Source of the DNA: Merluccius polli
Lineage: Eukaryota; Chordata; Actinopteri; Gadiformes; Merlucciidae
Assembly: GCA_030340625.1 (NCBI GenBank)
Contig: JAOPHQ010000569.1
Span: 1 to 64,000, forward strand
DNA length: 64,000 bases
Direction of reading: 5' to 3'
The position numbers and the translations under genes are program-made. Below the pieces are notes generated by a model. It had not been told where the DNA came from, ran no database searches, and saw only the letters and a program-made list of their open reading frames with translations. This document shows, piece by piece, positions 47,464 to 59,400 of the stretch (positions are counted from its first letter, which is position 1; every line of letters begins with the position of its first letter).

Positions 47464-48517
47464 ATATATAACCATGGTTGCCAACAGTGAAAAACGAATT
47501 GATTGCAACATTTTGAAACCTTACCAAATGAGATCGTGAGGGTTAAAAATAATGAGTGAGAGGACATCTGAAATGTCAACCCAGTCTCACTCTAATACGT
47601 TCAAATATTGTGACATGAGCGGCATACAAACTGCACGTAAATCCTGCTTTTGGCATTTTCATGACATGCAATTTAAAAGTGCCATGTCGGGAAGTATGCA
47701 TTGGGGAAGTTTCCCCAGGAACTAGGAACCTTTGAGGAACTCGCGTCCACCGCAGGGACCAGGTCTAAATTAAGTTCCAGGGACATTATTTTACCCCCAA
47801 AAAAGTCCCTGCTCAGGGGGGAGTATTTTCCAAAAGTACAGGAACTTTGGGGGTGGGGCTTGCAGTGCTGAACATTTCTATTTGAATCCATTCGCAAAGC
47901 AGTAAATCACATAGTTTCAAGCTTCGGATAATCGGTTTTCCGAACCAATATTCAAAAATTTGGAGAAGAATAAAAAGTTAATTCATAGTACCTTCCCTGC
48001 CTGAATCTGAGCCAGTGGAGACCACTGCTGCAGAATTGCGTTTTTATCAACTAATTTCTAGTGTTATTTTAATAACGCAAAAAGCAACTTGACTTTCCGA
48101 TCCACTCGGCAGCGCAGCGTGTCAATGTAGCCTTAAAGTTTCAGAAGACACATGGCTTCCATAGTATGAGAGTAGGCCTACTTCCAATTATCACAAAGCA
48201 AATAGGTGGATTGAATATTGTGGAAAGATTTGATGAAATTGCACAGCAGCACTAGCGTTATTCACCCTAAGAGAAATCACACAGGTTCTATTGTGGGTGA
48301 TGGATTGAAAAAACATTGCTACCTGATTTATTCATGTTTATTAAATTACCAACCCATTTTTATTGGTAGGTAGAGCTTTTTTTTTTTTTGCCCTCGTTTA
48401 AACATTAAAATAGCTGCTAAATAGCTAAATAGTTAAAACCCTTCTAAAACCATTAACCCCCCAGCTTGCCGCAACCTCTTATTTCAATGGCCGCAACTGA
48501 CTATTGGGAGTGCCACC

Positions 48518-48714
48518 CAGGGCCGTCCCTAGGGGGGTGCGAACTGTGCGGCCGCACAGGGCCTCGCGCTCATGTGGGCCTCGCGCCTGGCCAGTGAAGT
48601 ATTTATATATGACAATCGTGCGCCAGCATCCCCCCCCCCCCCCCCCCCCCCCCCGTTGACAATCGCGCAAATTAATCTCGCACAGGGCCTCGCTCCCCCC
48701 TGGGGACGGGCCTG
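48518..48714. mobile_element. Nested 197-bp hAT MITE
   Basis: The ends CAGGGCCGTCCCTAGGGGG and CCCCCTGGGGACGGGCCTG are inverted repeats. The flanking GTGCCACC is exact (48510-48517, 48715-48722). It contains a C run (about 48630-48654). It inserted into the older hAT remnant. Confidence 0.88.
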
Positions 48715-48758
48715 GTGCCACCATGGAAAACAAAAACCTGGGGAGAACCCTAGAACAT

Positions 48759-48759
<1 letters not shown>

Positions 48760-48806
<47 letters not shown>

Positions 48807-48807
48807 G
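48760..48807. repeat. (TAA)n microsatellite
   Basis: About 45 bp of AAT/TAA triplets inside the hAT remnant. Confidence 0.95.
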
Positions 48808-49249
48808 TTAGTTTAAAGTCTGTCTCTGTTGGTCTTGCCGATTCTCACACTGGACGGCAGGTGTCTTAATAAACGAAGCATTATAATCCTGAATTGAGAA
48901 TACCCACTGAACGAACCACTATTCAAATATTCGGGCTCAGCCCTTTGGCTCACCTTTATCATTAGTACTAAACCCAAAATACTCCCAAACAGGGGCAGAG
49001 GCATTTTTATTTTTTACTAGTAGGTATTCCCACAACACGCAGTCGCTGTCTTTCTCAGCTACCTGTTCTACCAGTAGACTGACCTCTGGTGGCATGTGTT
49101 GTGTACAACAATACAGCCTCATCTTTGCAGGTCTTTAGACTGCGGTGGAAACACAGACAACAACAGGCTAAAGAAACCTTTTAGTTCCTTGAAAAGTAGT
49201 TCCTGGGACTAAAATCTCTGGGTACTTTGGGTGTAAACACTGCCTAAAT

Positions 49250-49755
49250 TAAACTATCAGTCCACAGAAATATTTGACTGATCACATAGCACTCTGCAGC
49301 GCCACACAATTAACCAGCATGAGATGGATGAAATCACCGTCAGAATGGGATATGCAGCACAACACCAAGGTTACTATAAAACAATACAATAATAGAGCGC
49401 TGCCATGATTGGAAATGCCTTCAAAAATGCATCTGTTATAGAACAATAAAGATAACACACAACAAAAAAAGTAAAATAAATAAGGTGATTTCAAGAATAA
49501 AAAACAAAAACAAGAAAGCCTAGCCATAAATTGAATATTCACATTGTTGTTGTTGGGAATTTATACAGTCTTGGAAAAACAGAGAACTGTGATTCTCTCC
49601 TAGTAGCAGAGAGGACATGGGGAAAGGAGCGGGAATGTGTGCTTATTTTCATTCTTCTATTACTTAATTCCTTCTTTTATTTTTTACAATACATTTTAAG
49701 AGATTATTCTAGCTCTACCATATTAATTTCCCAAGGTCAAATACTAATGGGAAGA
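49250..49755. other. Gene-free AT-rich stretch
   Basis: Nothing beyond AT-rich intergenic sequence is recognised between the hAT remnant and the palindromic MITE. Confidence 0.45.
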
Positions 49756-49760
49756 ATTAG

Positions 49761-49932
49761 ACCCTTTTCACAGAGGCCATCGTAGGACAAACACAGGTGT
49801 GGCTCATAACACTAATAATGGGTCTACTACTGTTATGTACCAGGACACGGGTAGCAGACTAAACTAGTAAAGATAAGTCTACTACCCGTGCCCTGGTACA
49901 TAAAAGGACGAGTGACACCTGTGTTTGTCCTA
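49761..49932 (-). mobile_element. Palindromic MITE, copy 2
   Basis: Inverted orientation relative to the copy at 3102-3255. The central palindrome is ACCAGGACACGGGTAGCAGACT / AGTCTACTACCCGTGCCCTGGT around AAACTAGTAAAGATA. The outer ends AGGACAAACACAGGTGT (left) and ACACCTGTGTTTGTCCT (right) are also inverted repeats, giving the full element structure that copy 1 lacks on one side. Confidence 0.8.
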
Positions 49933-50047
49933 AAGGTGGAGGTAGTAGACTCTCCATTCCGAACATGACACCCTTGCTACCAGAGAAATGAGCATTTCTC
50001 AGACTAACCAGGAGCTGATGTAGGAAATAGAGGCTTTTGATGTCCAC

Positions 50048-50051
50048 AGAG

Positions 50052-50092
<41 letters not shown>

Positions 50093-50120
50093 AAGTGTGT
50101 GTGGGGGGGGGGGGGGGGGA
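50048..50120. repeat. (GA)n and G-run simple repeats
   Basis: (GA)n at about 50050-50086 followed by GTGTGT and a run of 17 G at 50103-50119, then more GA. Confidence 0.95.
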
Positions 50121-50387
50121 GAGAGAGAGGGAGGGAGAGAGCAAGAGAGATACACTTGAGTCTATAATGTCATGGCTTCCCTCCAGTCCATCTTTGTGAA
50201 ACAGATGTTTTGATGACAAACCGTATCACACAGTGGACTTCCACAGCGCCACGCCCACAGTGCGGAGCTATGGAGTTATGGAGAACACAGACTGCTCTGA
50301 AGAATGCAGCCCGACCCGCACTCGGTGCTTACGTATTACTCCACATATTTCTATAGGAGTGTCTGAAAATATCGCTACATTTTCACA

Positions 50388-50414
50388 ATACTGTTTTGAC
50401 TGTCAAAACAGTAT
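50388..50414. repeat. Perfect 13-bp inverted repeat, 1-base loop
   Basis: ATACTGTTTTGAC (50388-50400), then T, then its exact reverse complement (50402-50414). Confidence 0.97.
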
Positions 50415-51034
50415 ATGATTATTTAAGTTATGGATAACTAGACTAGTTGTTTTAGTTCAACGCATCCACTACATGGTTTCATAACAGTATTGTAACATTT
50501 CTGAAAATGTGAAATTATGAAGAAAAAAAATTGACATTCATCTTGTATACAAAATATAACTATATAAATTAGTACATTGTGTCCTGCTATCCCAGATCAC
50601 AACCCAGGGCTACTGCTAACAGATTAGTCCAACCACAACACTTGAGAAACAAGGAATGAACTTCCCTTAAACCATGATTTGGTGATAGTTTACCCAATAC
50701 AGGCCTACATTTCTTCTTTTTTTGGGGGGGGTTGTGGCCTGAAAATGTTGAAAACCCCTGTGCACAACAAGCTCTCCTCCATATGATATAATTCTGTGTT
50801 GATCACAGCAGCCCTGCTGAGCCAGCAGGCCATTTATTCCCTCTTCTTTTTTTTTTTTTAATTGTTGCAGGTGGTCTGGCTCTGGGAGGCATGGCTGCAG
50901 TGCTCAGGGATGTGCAAATAAAACCTCTAAAGCAAGAAGAAGAAAAAAAACCAAACAACATCGGGTACACAAACAAGAGAAGCCGTTCCAAGACAGCTGC
51001 GGCTAAGATCTGCATGCCAGGTTCTGTGGTGGTG

Positions 51035-51072
<38 letters not shown>

Positions 51073-52460
51073 GGTGGTGATGGTGCAGCAATAACAGCAA
51101 GGCCTCATTTTATTCTCAGTGTCAACTTTTTTGAGGTTCTCCAGGCAGACACTGGGATTTGTAACTGTCTGCAAATTTCAGCCAGACAGCAGTAATTAAA
51201 ATGTTTAGGTTTTTTTTCCTTTCTTGTCCAGAAAGTGACCATAGTGTTTAGGGAAGTTATTAACATTAACTATTAGCCTAGCTTTTTTGTGTATTCCTAA
51301 CAAACAGTTTTGTTTAGCATAGTTTAATACATGTTCATTATATGCTAGTACATCCTTTTTATGATTCTTAGCAAAATGTGTTTTACAGAAAGTTATTTAA
51401 CACAAATTTAAAATAAAAATGAGTTCCACCAGGACATCAAGTCATCAGCAAAAGATACTAAATTGTGTTTGTACTAGTTATGTTTGTTATGTTATATGTG
51501 TTGTTTGATGTAGCAACACATACAACACAATACAACACACAATAATGTACATTGTAGTTGTGATATTACACCAAATGTTCTAGTAGCCTAAGATATGGTG
51601 TATGGCAGCCATTAGATGATTTAGGTATGTTGAGCACATTTATCGGTCTACACAAATGCAGCATACTTCCAAGCCTGAGAGAAAGATGTGTTTTGTCTTC
51701 ACAACGTACCGTATGGAAATGGATTTTAAAAGGCCTGACCAAATGCATTGGTTCCACTAGACGTTGTGTCCCAAGCTCCCGCTCTAAACTCACATGTGCA
51801 TAAGAGCTCAACATGTCAACGTCCCCCCCCCCCCGCCTAAAAAACAGAAAGAGAAATAATATTTCCACGATACACAGAATTCCACGTCCATCCACACACT
51901 AAATGTTGGGTCAATAAATCACTTGGTTGGGAATAAGATGTGTACATTTTCCCACTCTTATCACGACATGCGTCCGAGTCCTATCGCTACATACCGTAAG
52001 ACCAAACCGACTGCAGCGATGACTTTCCCCCGTTTTTACGCCTGACCTCGTCTTCATGGAACCCATGTGACAGCACGGGGAACATTACTCAGATGTAAGC
52101 TGTTTCGATGTCATTGCTGTTTAGTTTTTTATGTTTAGATCTACAGCCCATACAGGCAGTTGTCACCGTGACTCCCCCCCCTCTACCCTTACTCTCATCC
52201 GGTGTAGTGTTGGATGACCCCCACCTCTCCCCCGACCTCCTCTCCAAGAATCTGTCCCTCAACATCACCACCTTCTGGCAGCGCTCCCCCCTGGGCTCCG
52301 AAACTAATTCTGTTCCACGTCTCTAATGCGAAACCTCAAGTGAAAACGTAGACCAAAACGTAACTTATAAGAAGACGAAAAGTAAAGCATCCCTCAAGAA
52401 ATTCCAACCCTGTATTTGTTACAGGGTTGATGATTTGTGCCACATCTTGGACACTCAAGC

Positions 52461-52503
<43 letters not shown>

Positions 52504-52569
52504 CTGTTAAACTGAAAATAAAGTGCATTGGGTCAGAAAGATCACTAGATGAAAGTATATGCCACATGT

Positions 52570-52970
52570 CATTCGCCATCTGTCAGAGAGTTGCAAACTG
52601 ATTTCATTGGCCACCTGAAGGCTGCCGTTAGCCGCGCTCGCTATTAGCCATTAGCAAATTTGTTACAAAGTGGTCCGGCACCGTTTTGCCACCTGTCATT
52701 AAGGTGACGTTCTCTCCTCGGGTTCTGGCTATTCGAGCGTTCGTGGCCAAGATTGCTGGTGAAAATGCACACTGCGTGATGAACAACTTCCCTTTCCTGC
52801 CGGTCCGCAGCTGTAGCGAGGCCCTGGGCTCCTCGGGGCCCGTAAATCACAGGCTTTGTACTACCAGAAGGATTCTATCAGCCGCAGGTGTGGGTCCTGC
52901 CTCGGGAGTTACCCAGCCCTAGCAGCACTGCGGACGCTGGAAAGCTGTCGAGTGCAACAGGGGTTGGCTC
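52570..52970. promoter_or_regulatory. Candidate noncoding regulatory block
   Basis: Four hundred bases of unique, balanced-composition DNA without simple repeats or mobile-element ends lie in a region otherwise full of them. Recognisable words include GCTATTAGCCATTAGC and CACCTGTCATTAAGG. That the block is regulatory is inferred from position in the presumed osr1 gene desert only. Confidence 0.3.
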
Positions 52971-52992
52971 CGGCCAAAACATTGTGTTATGG

Positions 52993-52995
<3 letters not shown>

Positions 52996-53033
<38 letters not shown>

Positions 53034-53206
53034 CAGGGGGGGTTATGGGTTTGTGTTGGAGGGTGCCAAGCAGTAAAAGGGTGGGAGGCAAGGGGCAAAG
53101 AAAAAGAAAAAAAGTTGGTGGGGTGGGGAGGGGTGGGGTGTGTGGTGGAGAGCGGTGAAGCCCCTAAACCCCCCCCCCCCCACACACACACACACACACA
53201 CACACA
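52996..53206. repeat. (GT)n and C/CA tracts
   Basis: (GT)n at 52996-53031 and a C run followed by (CA)n at 53169-53206, separated by a G-rich stretch. Confidence 0.95.
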
Positions 53207-53209
53207 CCC

Positions 53210-54341
53210 ATCCTCCTGCCTTTTTTTTCTCCTTGGAAGCCGTTGAGGGGAAAATTCGTTGATGAAATGTGGCCCCGGCCCACGGAATGCAATTTCAAGC
53301 TTCCACATCTGCAGGAAAGATGAAACCAGGGGTCCTAATTTTACAATGATGATGTCAGTGAGAATACATGACAGTGCCGGGGGTCAGGGTGCCAAGTCCT
53401 GCACCCTACCCCTTGTCCTACCCCGCCCCCCCCCCCCTCCCCCCATCCTCATCCTCGTCCCGACCACCGCCCTTTCTGATGTTTCCTTGTCTTCGTCTAT
53501 TTTTTTTTTCTTTCTTTTCTCTCTCTCTGTTCTTCTTTTTTTCTACAATTAGAGTAGCCGCAGTGCAGTATTACGACATGTGCCGACTACGTCCGCTTGA
53601 GACGCGTAGCGATATTGTTTTCATGCATGATCGCGGTTGACCATGAAACTGTGGACATTTGGGGGGTAAAATACAGCCTGTAACCTCAAATTTAAAAAAA
53701 TGGGTTGATGACCTGATGAGCAAAATATAATACAAATATATTACAACTGGACATGTGGCTGAAGACTTGACAGGAGTCATCTGAACGTAGCATTCAGAAG
53801 ACAAAAACAATTCAAACAACAGTTTGAATGTGAGTGGAAAGCATGTTCTCGAACTTGAATGTGAACCGGACAACAGAACAAGACCATTTTGGAGGGGGGC
53901 TTTCACAAAATCTCCCACAAAGCTGGATTTCTATGGAGAAGAATTGACCAGAACCTCTGCTGCCACTGTTATCAATCATGCAACGTCTCAAATATATCCT
54001 TTCCATTTTTAGCCATAACCCCGCAACCCCACCCCCAGTCAGCATGCGACCTGCTCCAGGTTGTACGCCTGACAGGCCAGAGCCATGCCTGGACATGCCC
54101 AGGCTGATGAGTGCTAATGACAGGAAGGTCCCTGTGATTGGGCGCCCCGTGCGATTCACCACACTTGGGAAGACGCACCGGTGTTACTTTTCTTTTTCTT
54201 TTCTTTTTTCTTTTTTTTTTGGTCGGATTTGCTGATGATTGCCTGTTTTTCTTGCACAAATCACAGCTTTATGAGAAACAGGTTTCCTCTTTCGTGGGAA
54301 ACGAAAAGAGTTTCTAAAACCAGCACGTTTCCATGCGGTCC

Positions 54342-54377
<36 letters not shown>

Positions 54378-55285
54378 GGCTGCGATACTCTGGGTTTGGT
54401 CAACGTTCAGATCAGTGATCCGCAATGGAACGCTAAATATTATTTTATGTCTAAGTGGAACCAAGGTAACTTAATGAGCCAATTAACTGTGGCTGTATAT
54501 ATACATGTCCATGCTCTCACTTTCCAGATGGTGAGATGGATCCCCTGACCCCCTTTTATCCAAATCTACAAACTGCATTACTGTAAATGGAACAAAGATG
54601 GAATAGTTTTCTCTTGCAGTGTGCCAGGAGCAATGGCATGTTAAAAAGGTATCTACAAGAGGGGAGAGTGGGGGAACCGGCGAAAAGACGAGTGACACAA
54701 GCTTCAAAAATACATATTGCCTACCTGTGGATCAGATCTTGTTAACCGCACACTTTGATCAAAAGAACAAGCACATTTCAAATGGATGTCACGGTCCCGC
54801 ACTGAGGGCATGGAATCAGCACTGCTTTCAACAGGAGTCAAGATTACTATAAAATAAAAGCACTCGATGCATGATTGAGTGTGTATGTTTGCCTACACAA
54901 GCACCAACACATTCACCACGCACAAGCAGGAACATACTCACATACACACATATACTTACACACACATACATACACAGAAGCAGACATATACTCACTTACC
55001 CACACATACTCACACAAACATAGACACACACACACTAACACACAAGCACTTACACACACATAGAGAAAGTGCACACCCTAATAGAAGAACTGACTGCACA
55101 CACCCACACAGTATGTTTTTTTTTTTAAATCCATTATGTCATATTTTGTCCTGCTGGATTGTTTTAATGATATTATTTAATTAAATCATCATTCATGTTT
55201 CATAGGAATACATTAGGAATAGATTGATGATTGACCTTTCTATTTGTGGTGGGGATAACTGTAGTTATTGGCAATGTTAAACCTT

Positions 55286-55321
<36 letters not shown>

Positions 55322-55692
55322 CTCCTTAAGACGGATGGCGGTAGATGATTATTTTAAATGGCACAAGACTTAGTATCTATCATAAGAATAGTGCCATTCC
55401 CACGCTGAAAGTCACCCGCCTTTAGGAAAGAAACATTTAAAAAATATATAGTTGAGGTCATAAGAACAACACAATTCCATACAGAGAGTCACCTGTCATC
55501 AGTGTTGACCTACTCATGTATTCTACTTTTTGATGTATTTCAATGAGTCAGTGTGCCCTCATAAACCACCATGCAAACATGACACTGAACTTTTTTATTT
55601 TGTTTTTCATTTGTTTTAGTTCGACCAGGAATTAATTTTCTTATCCAAGCAGACACACAATGCTGAATAATTGACAAAAATGCAATAGGACA

Positions 55693-55742
<50 letters not shown>

Positions 55743-56320
55743 CCTCTCCAACAGTGAGTGTTGATGGTGGGACTGGGGTCAGAATAATTCTCGTTGGCAT
55801 TCCACAGATTTCTTCCCTGCTTTGGCGAGCCATTACACCATAGCTGGTGTCCAGCACTCGGAGTCCGAGGGATCAGACTGAGGCCATGCAAAGAGTCTTC
55901 CGCTCCTCCAGAAAAAACAAAACTAAAACTAAACAACTGGAGCAGCTGGCCAATAGTTTACGCATAATTTGGAAATGGTTTGAAAATCTACTTATCTATT
56001 CCAGGGAGCTTTGCTGGAATCTCCATCAGCATTTTCTTTTTCTCCGCGGGATAATGGTTTCCATATTGTATATAGGGGAGGGGAGGACGCAAGATGTATG
56101 GAGGAGGAGGAGGAGGAATCGGGGAGGAACCCTTGTCATAAACATCGTCATATTGCCATTGTTAATCCTCATCTAGTTGTTTAAGGCACCAGGGTTTGCA
56201 GCGGTGAATGACTGCATTAGAGATATGACTTCTCTGACAGGTGCCTAAATGGAAGGAACAGCAGGTACACACTGCGCCGTTTGTTATTCTACAGCAATCT
56301 AGCCAGTATCAATTTGACCG
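53210..56320. other. Gene-free stretch
   Basis: Contains a (CT)n tract (54341-54379), CA-rich DNA at 54900-55070, (CA)n at 55290-55314, (TA)n at 55697-55738, and a unique block at 54040-54180 with a p53-type pair of decamers. No gene supported. Confidence 0.4.
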
Positions 56321-56321
56321 T

Positions 56322-56412
56322 GCTCGACACATCCCGACAAACTCAAACATCCCGACACTACCACCCCATGTGGTAGTGTCAGGATGTTTGAGTTTGTCAG
56401 GGTGTGTCGAGC
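56322..56412. repeat. 42-bp near-perfect inverted repeat (hairpin)
   Basis: The arm 56322-56363 (GCTCGACACATCCCGACAAA onward) and the arm 56371-56412 are reverse complements at 39 of 42 positions, with a 7-base loop CCCCATG. Further partial copies of the word TGTGTCGGGATGTGTCGG follow at 56417-56435. Confidence 0.97.
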
Positions 56413-56439
56413 AAGATGTGTCGGGATGTGTCGGCTGTG

Positions 56440-59400
56440 TTGATGTTTGAGACGACCAGGGGTTCTGAGAAGATAATAGGAAATATAGCAATGACTTTCT
56501 TGTTTCCTTGAAGATGAATGGAATGATTAATTAACTGAAAGAAAGAGTACATCTGGCACAAAACAATTGTCTTTGAATACAGGGTGGCTTTTTTGTGAAA
56601 TCAGGTTTAAAAAAAGTTTAGAACGGGTTTAGAACAGTTCAAGCACAGTTTGTCATGGAAAATATGACAAGTTTTGTATGTGCCAATTTGTAGTTCAGTG
56701 AACTCTTTTACTTTAAAAACTTCCTTTAACCCGAGGATAAATTAAATTGGAATTGAATTATGAATGTGGTCGTGCATGCATGCACACACACACACACACA
56801 CACACACAAGCACACAGGCATGAAAGTCATCTGATAATGACTTTCTGTGGAATTCTCGAATGAGGATGAAAGCGCAATACTACATTGATCGCAGAGATTA
56901 CACTTTCTTTTAATTTGTCCTCCAGCAACAAAAGACACAATCCCTTTCATAACCTCATTATTTTCTGTCCAAATGTCCATGCTTACTTCCTGTGAATCAT
57001 TACATTGCATCATTGTAATTACAAAGTCCAGTCATCCTTAGAAAAGACACATAGAGGGGTAAAAGTGATGATTTTCCTGACAATATTTGTTTAACCGTGT
57101 AAACATAACCTAAGAAGAAATTTAAGCTTACTTTGAATCATAAAAAAGTTCACACTGTCTGACACACTGACTCACAAGAAGGCATTACAAAAAAAAAAGA
57201 GGAAAAAAAAAAAGTTGTGCACACATGGCAGATATATGTGATCACCTCTTCTAATAGGCACCCTGCGGTGTCTCCCAACAATAATTTGGTGAGTTATCGC
57301 AATATGTTAATGAAGCTGATTCCTTGTTTGAAGTGTTTAAATGTGTCGTCTATGTGGTCACATCAAACCCATGTTTGTGGTTTTACTGCTGTGAGTGGAT
57401 GCCTACGGCTGCTGGTTCCTACTGGTATGCTGCTTTGAAGAGCAACAACACAAATTGAAGAGAAAACAACAAGTAAGGATACAAACTCACATGGGGAATT
57501 GTTTGGCCTTCTGAGAAAGTACTGTAAAGTTAATCAATAAAAAGGTCTAATTGTATCGAAACAATGTAACGACGACATCGTTTAGTTTAACTTATCACCT
57601 TAAGGCTAATCAGCCATATAACCGCTGCACATTTTTTTCCTTTGTTTTTTAGGATATACTTTTGCTGGTTTCTTCTTTATCATAAGACAATTATCAATAT
57701 TTTTTTCTTCATGTATATTAGTTGTTTTTTTTGTCCCAATAGAACTTATTTTCCCATTATGCACTTGACTACCACTCATAAAAAAAATCTACTAACCTTG
57801 TGTTTTGATTCCTATAGATGCTCTTTTTTTCTTTAATTGGTTGTGCAAAACTATTCGTAGCTACTTAAATTTTGATTGTATATTTAATTATTGTTTGTAA
57901 GTGGCTTTGGATAAAAGCATTTAATAAGTGAAATTTAAACACTTTCAAATTAAGAATAGTCTTTCTTTCAAGGTTTGGTCAGAGTGGTCAAATAAATAGA
58001 AAGAAAAAATTATCATGCACACAATTAAGTGCAAACCTATGTTCAAAACTGAAAAAAAAATAAAACCTGACATGGCAATACATCCTCAGGAGCCAGATGA
58101 TGATAATATCGTCTTTAGTTATGCAGGTCACGTCAGTAGACTCAATATGATCCATTGTCTCCATGCAAAACAACGTTCCATTGTTTGGGCGCCACCGTTT
58201 TCAGGTTTATGTACCATTTCTAGATCCACCCTAAAGTAAATCATTAAAAACGGCTAAGATCATGGAAATAACGCGTCTCTGGGCTAATGACTAATGCACC
58301 CCCATGGCCAGGAGGACTGTAATCATTTGAACTGAGAAGGGGCCCCGCATTAACACTGTTGCATGACATCACGCTTAATTGAGTTACAACTAAAGCAAAT
58401 AAACAGGTGCCGAGGTGGACATAAAAGGTTCTCTTGGAAACAAACAGCAGCAGGACCACAAGCCGAGTGTTCAAGGTTTGAAGGGCTGAGGCATGACTTC
58501 ATACGGGTTCCAGCAGTTGCTTGCTGAGCTGATGTGCCACAGACTCGTAGTCGTAAACACAAGTACAGAGGGCTTCAATTATAGTCGACAGGCCTCGTGT
58601 GTAACTATTGTGTAGATGATTATTTCTACGACGCGAGGGCAACTATCTGTTCATGATGTCACCAAAAAAAGGAGTGCTCTTATTTTAAAGACAAAATAAA
58701 AAAAGATAAACAAGACTCCCCCCCCCCGGTTTATTATGTACTTAACAGGTCTAGCTATGCTACATTAAAATGCCAAGGCTCTGAGTTAAGCAAAGAGGCC
58801 AAGCAACGACAGACAAGCGTTTAAGGCATAAACCCTTTTAAAGTATCAAAAACAAGCATGAATTTCTTATGTGCATCTTTAAATGTCATACATAACCTTG
58901 GCTTAATTTGTGTGAACGATCGGCAGGAAATTGTATCAAAACAACCCAGTTGGATATAAACAGTAGATTTTTAATTGAGATGCATTCTCCTTACGGGGAT
59001 GCTCTGTCAGGGGATCACCCTGTTGAGGCATTCAAACGTTTTTGATCAGCTGCCCAAGTATTCATTTTGTTTCTTACATTATTATTTATAATCTTTAGCA
59101 GTAAAGCATCTTTGCAGTTTTGAATAGCATTTTCTATTCCATGAGCAGTGGCCTATCTAGGACATATCTAGATTCTACAACCGTTAAAATTATAATTAAA
59201 AAACATTTGTTCACATGAAAGACACAATGCACTCACAACCGTCTCAGCCTGTTTATACGTTGGTACAGTGTACCAGAGATCCCCTTTCATGCATACAGGT
59301 TTCAGTTTTGTACCATTCATAGTTGGATAATGCTGTTAATCTTGTTTAATAATAGAAATGCAAGGTCTTGGACGCGTAGAATCGTAAGAAAACTAGGCAC

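Larger units (their letters stand above)
47690..49245 (-). mobile_element. hAT remnant with BED-finger fragment
   Basis: Both ends carry the degraded phrase family GGAACTxxGGAACC and GTTCCTGGGACTAAAAT (left about 47710-47740 and right about 49180-49225), recognised as a common teleost DNA transposon with such ends. On the minus strand 49122-48937 encodes SAPVWEYFGFSTNDKGEPKG, a BED zinc-finger start. Further down, RLLRHLPSSVRIG matches the usual HL motif after frame loss. The rest of the transposase is missing. Confidence 0.6.
49940..52560. other. Gene-free stretch
   Basis: Contains a perfect 13-bp inverted repeat (50388-50414), (GT)n at 51039-51070, a C run at 51823-51834, and (CA)n at 52462-52499. 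A GC-rich, coding-looking segment at 52141-52326 is open for 72 residues (including LSPDLLSKNLSLNITTF) but was not assigned to any family. Confidence 0.4.
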
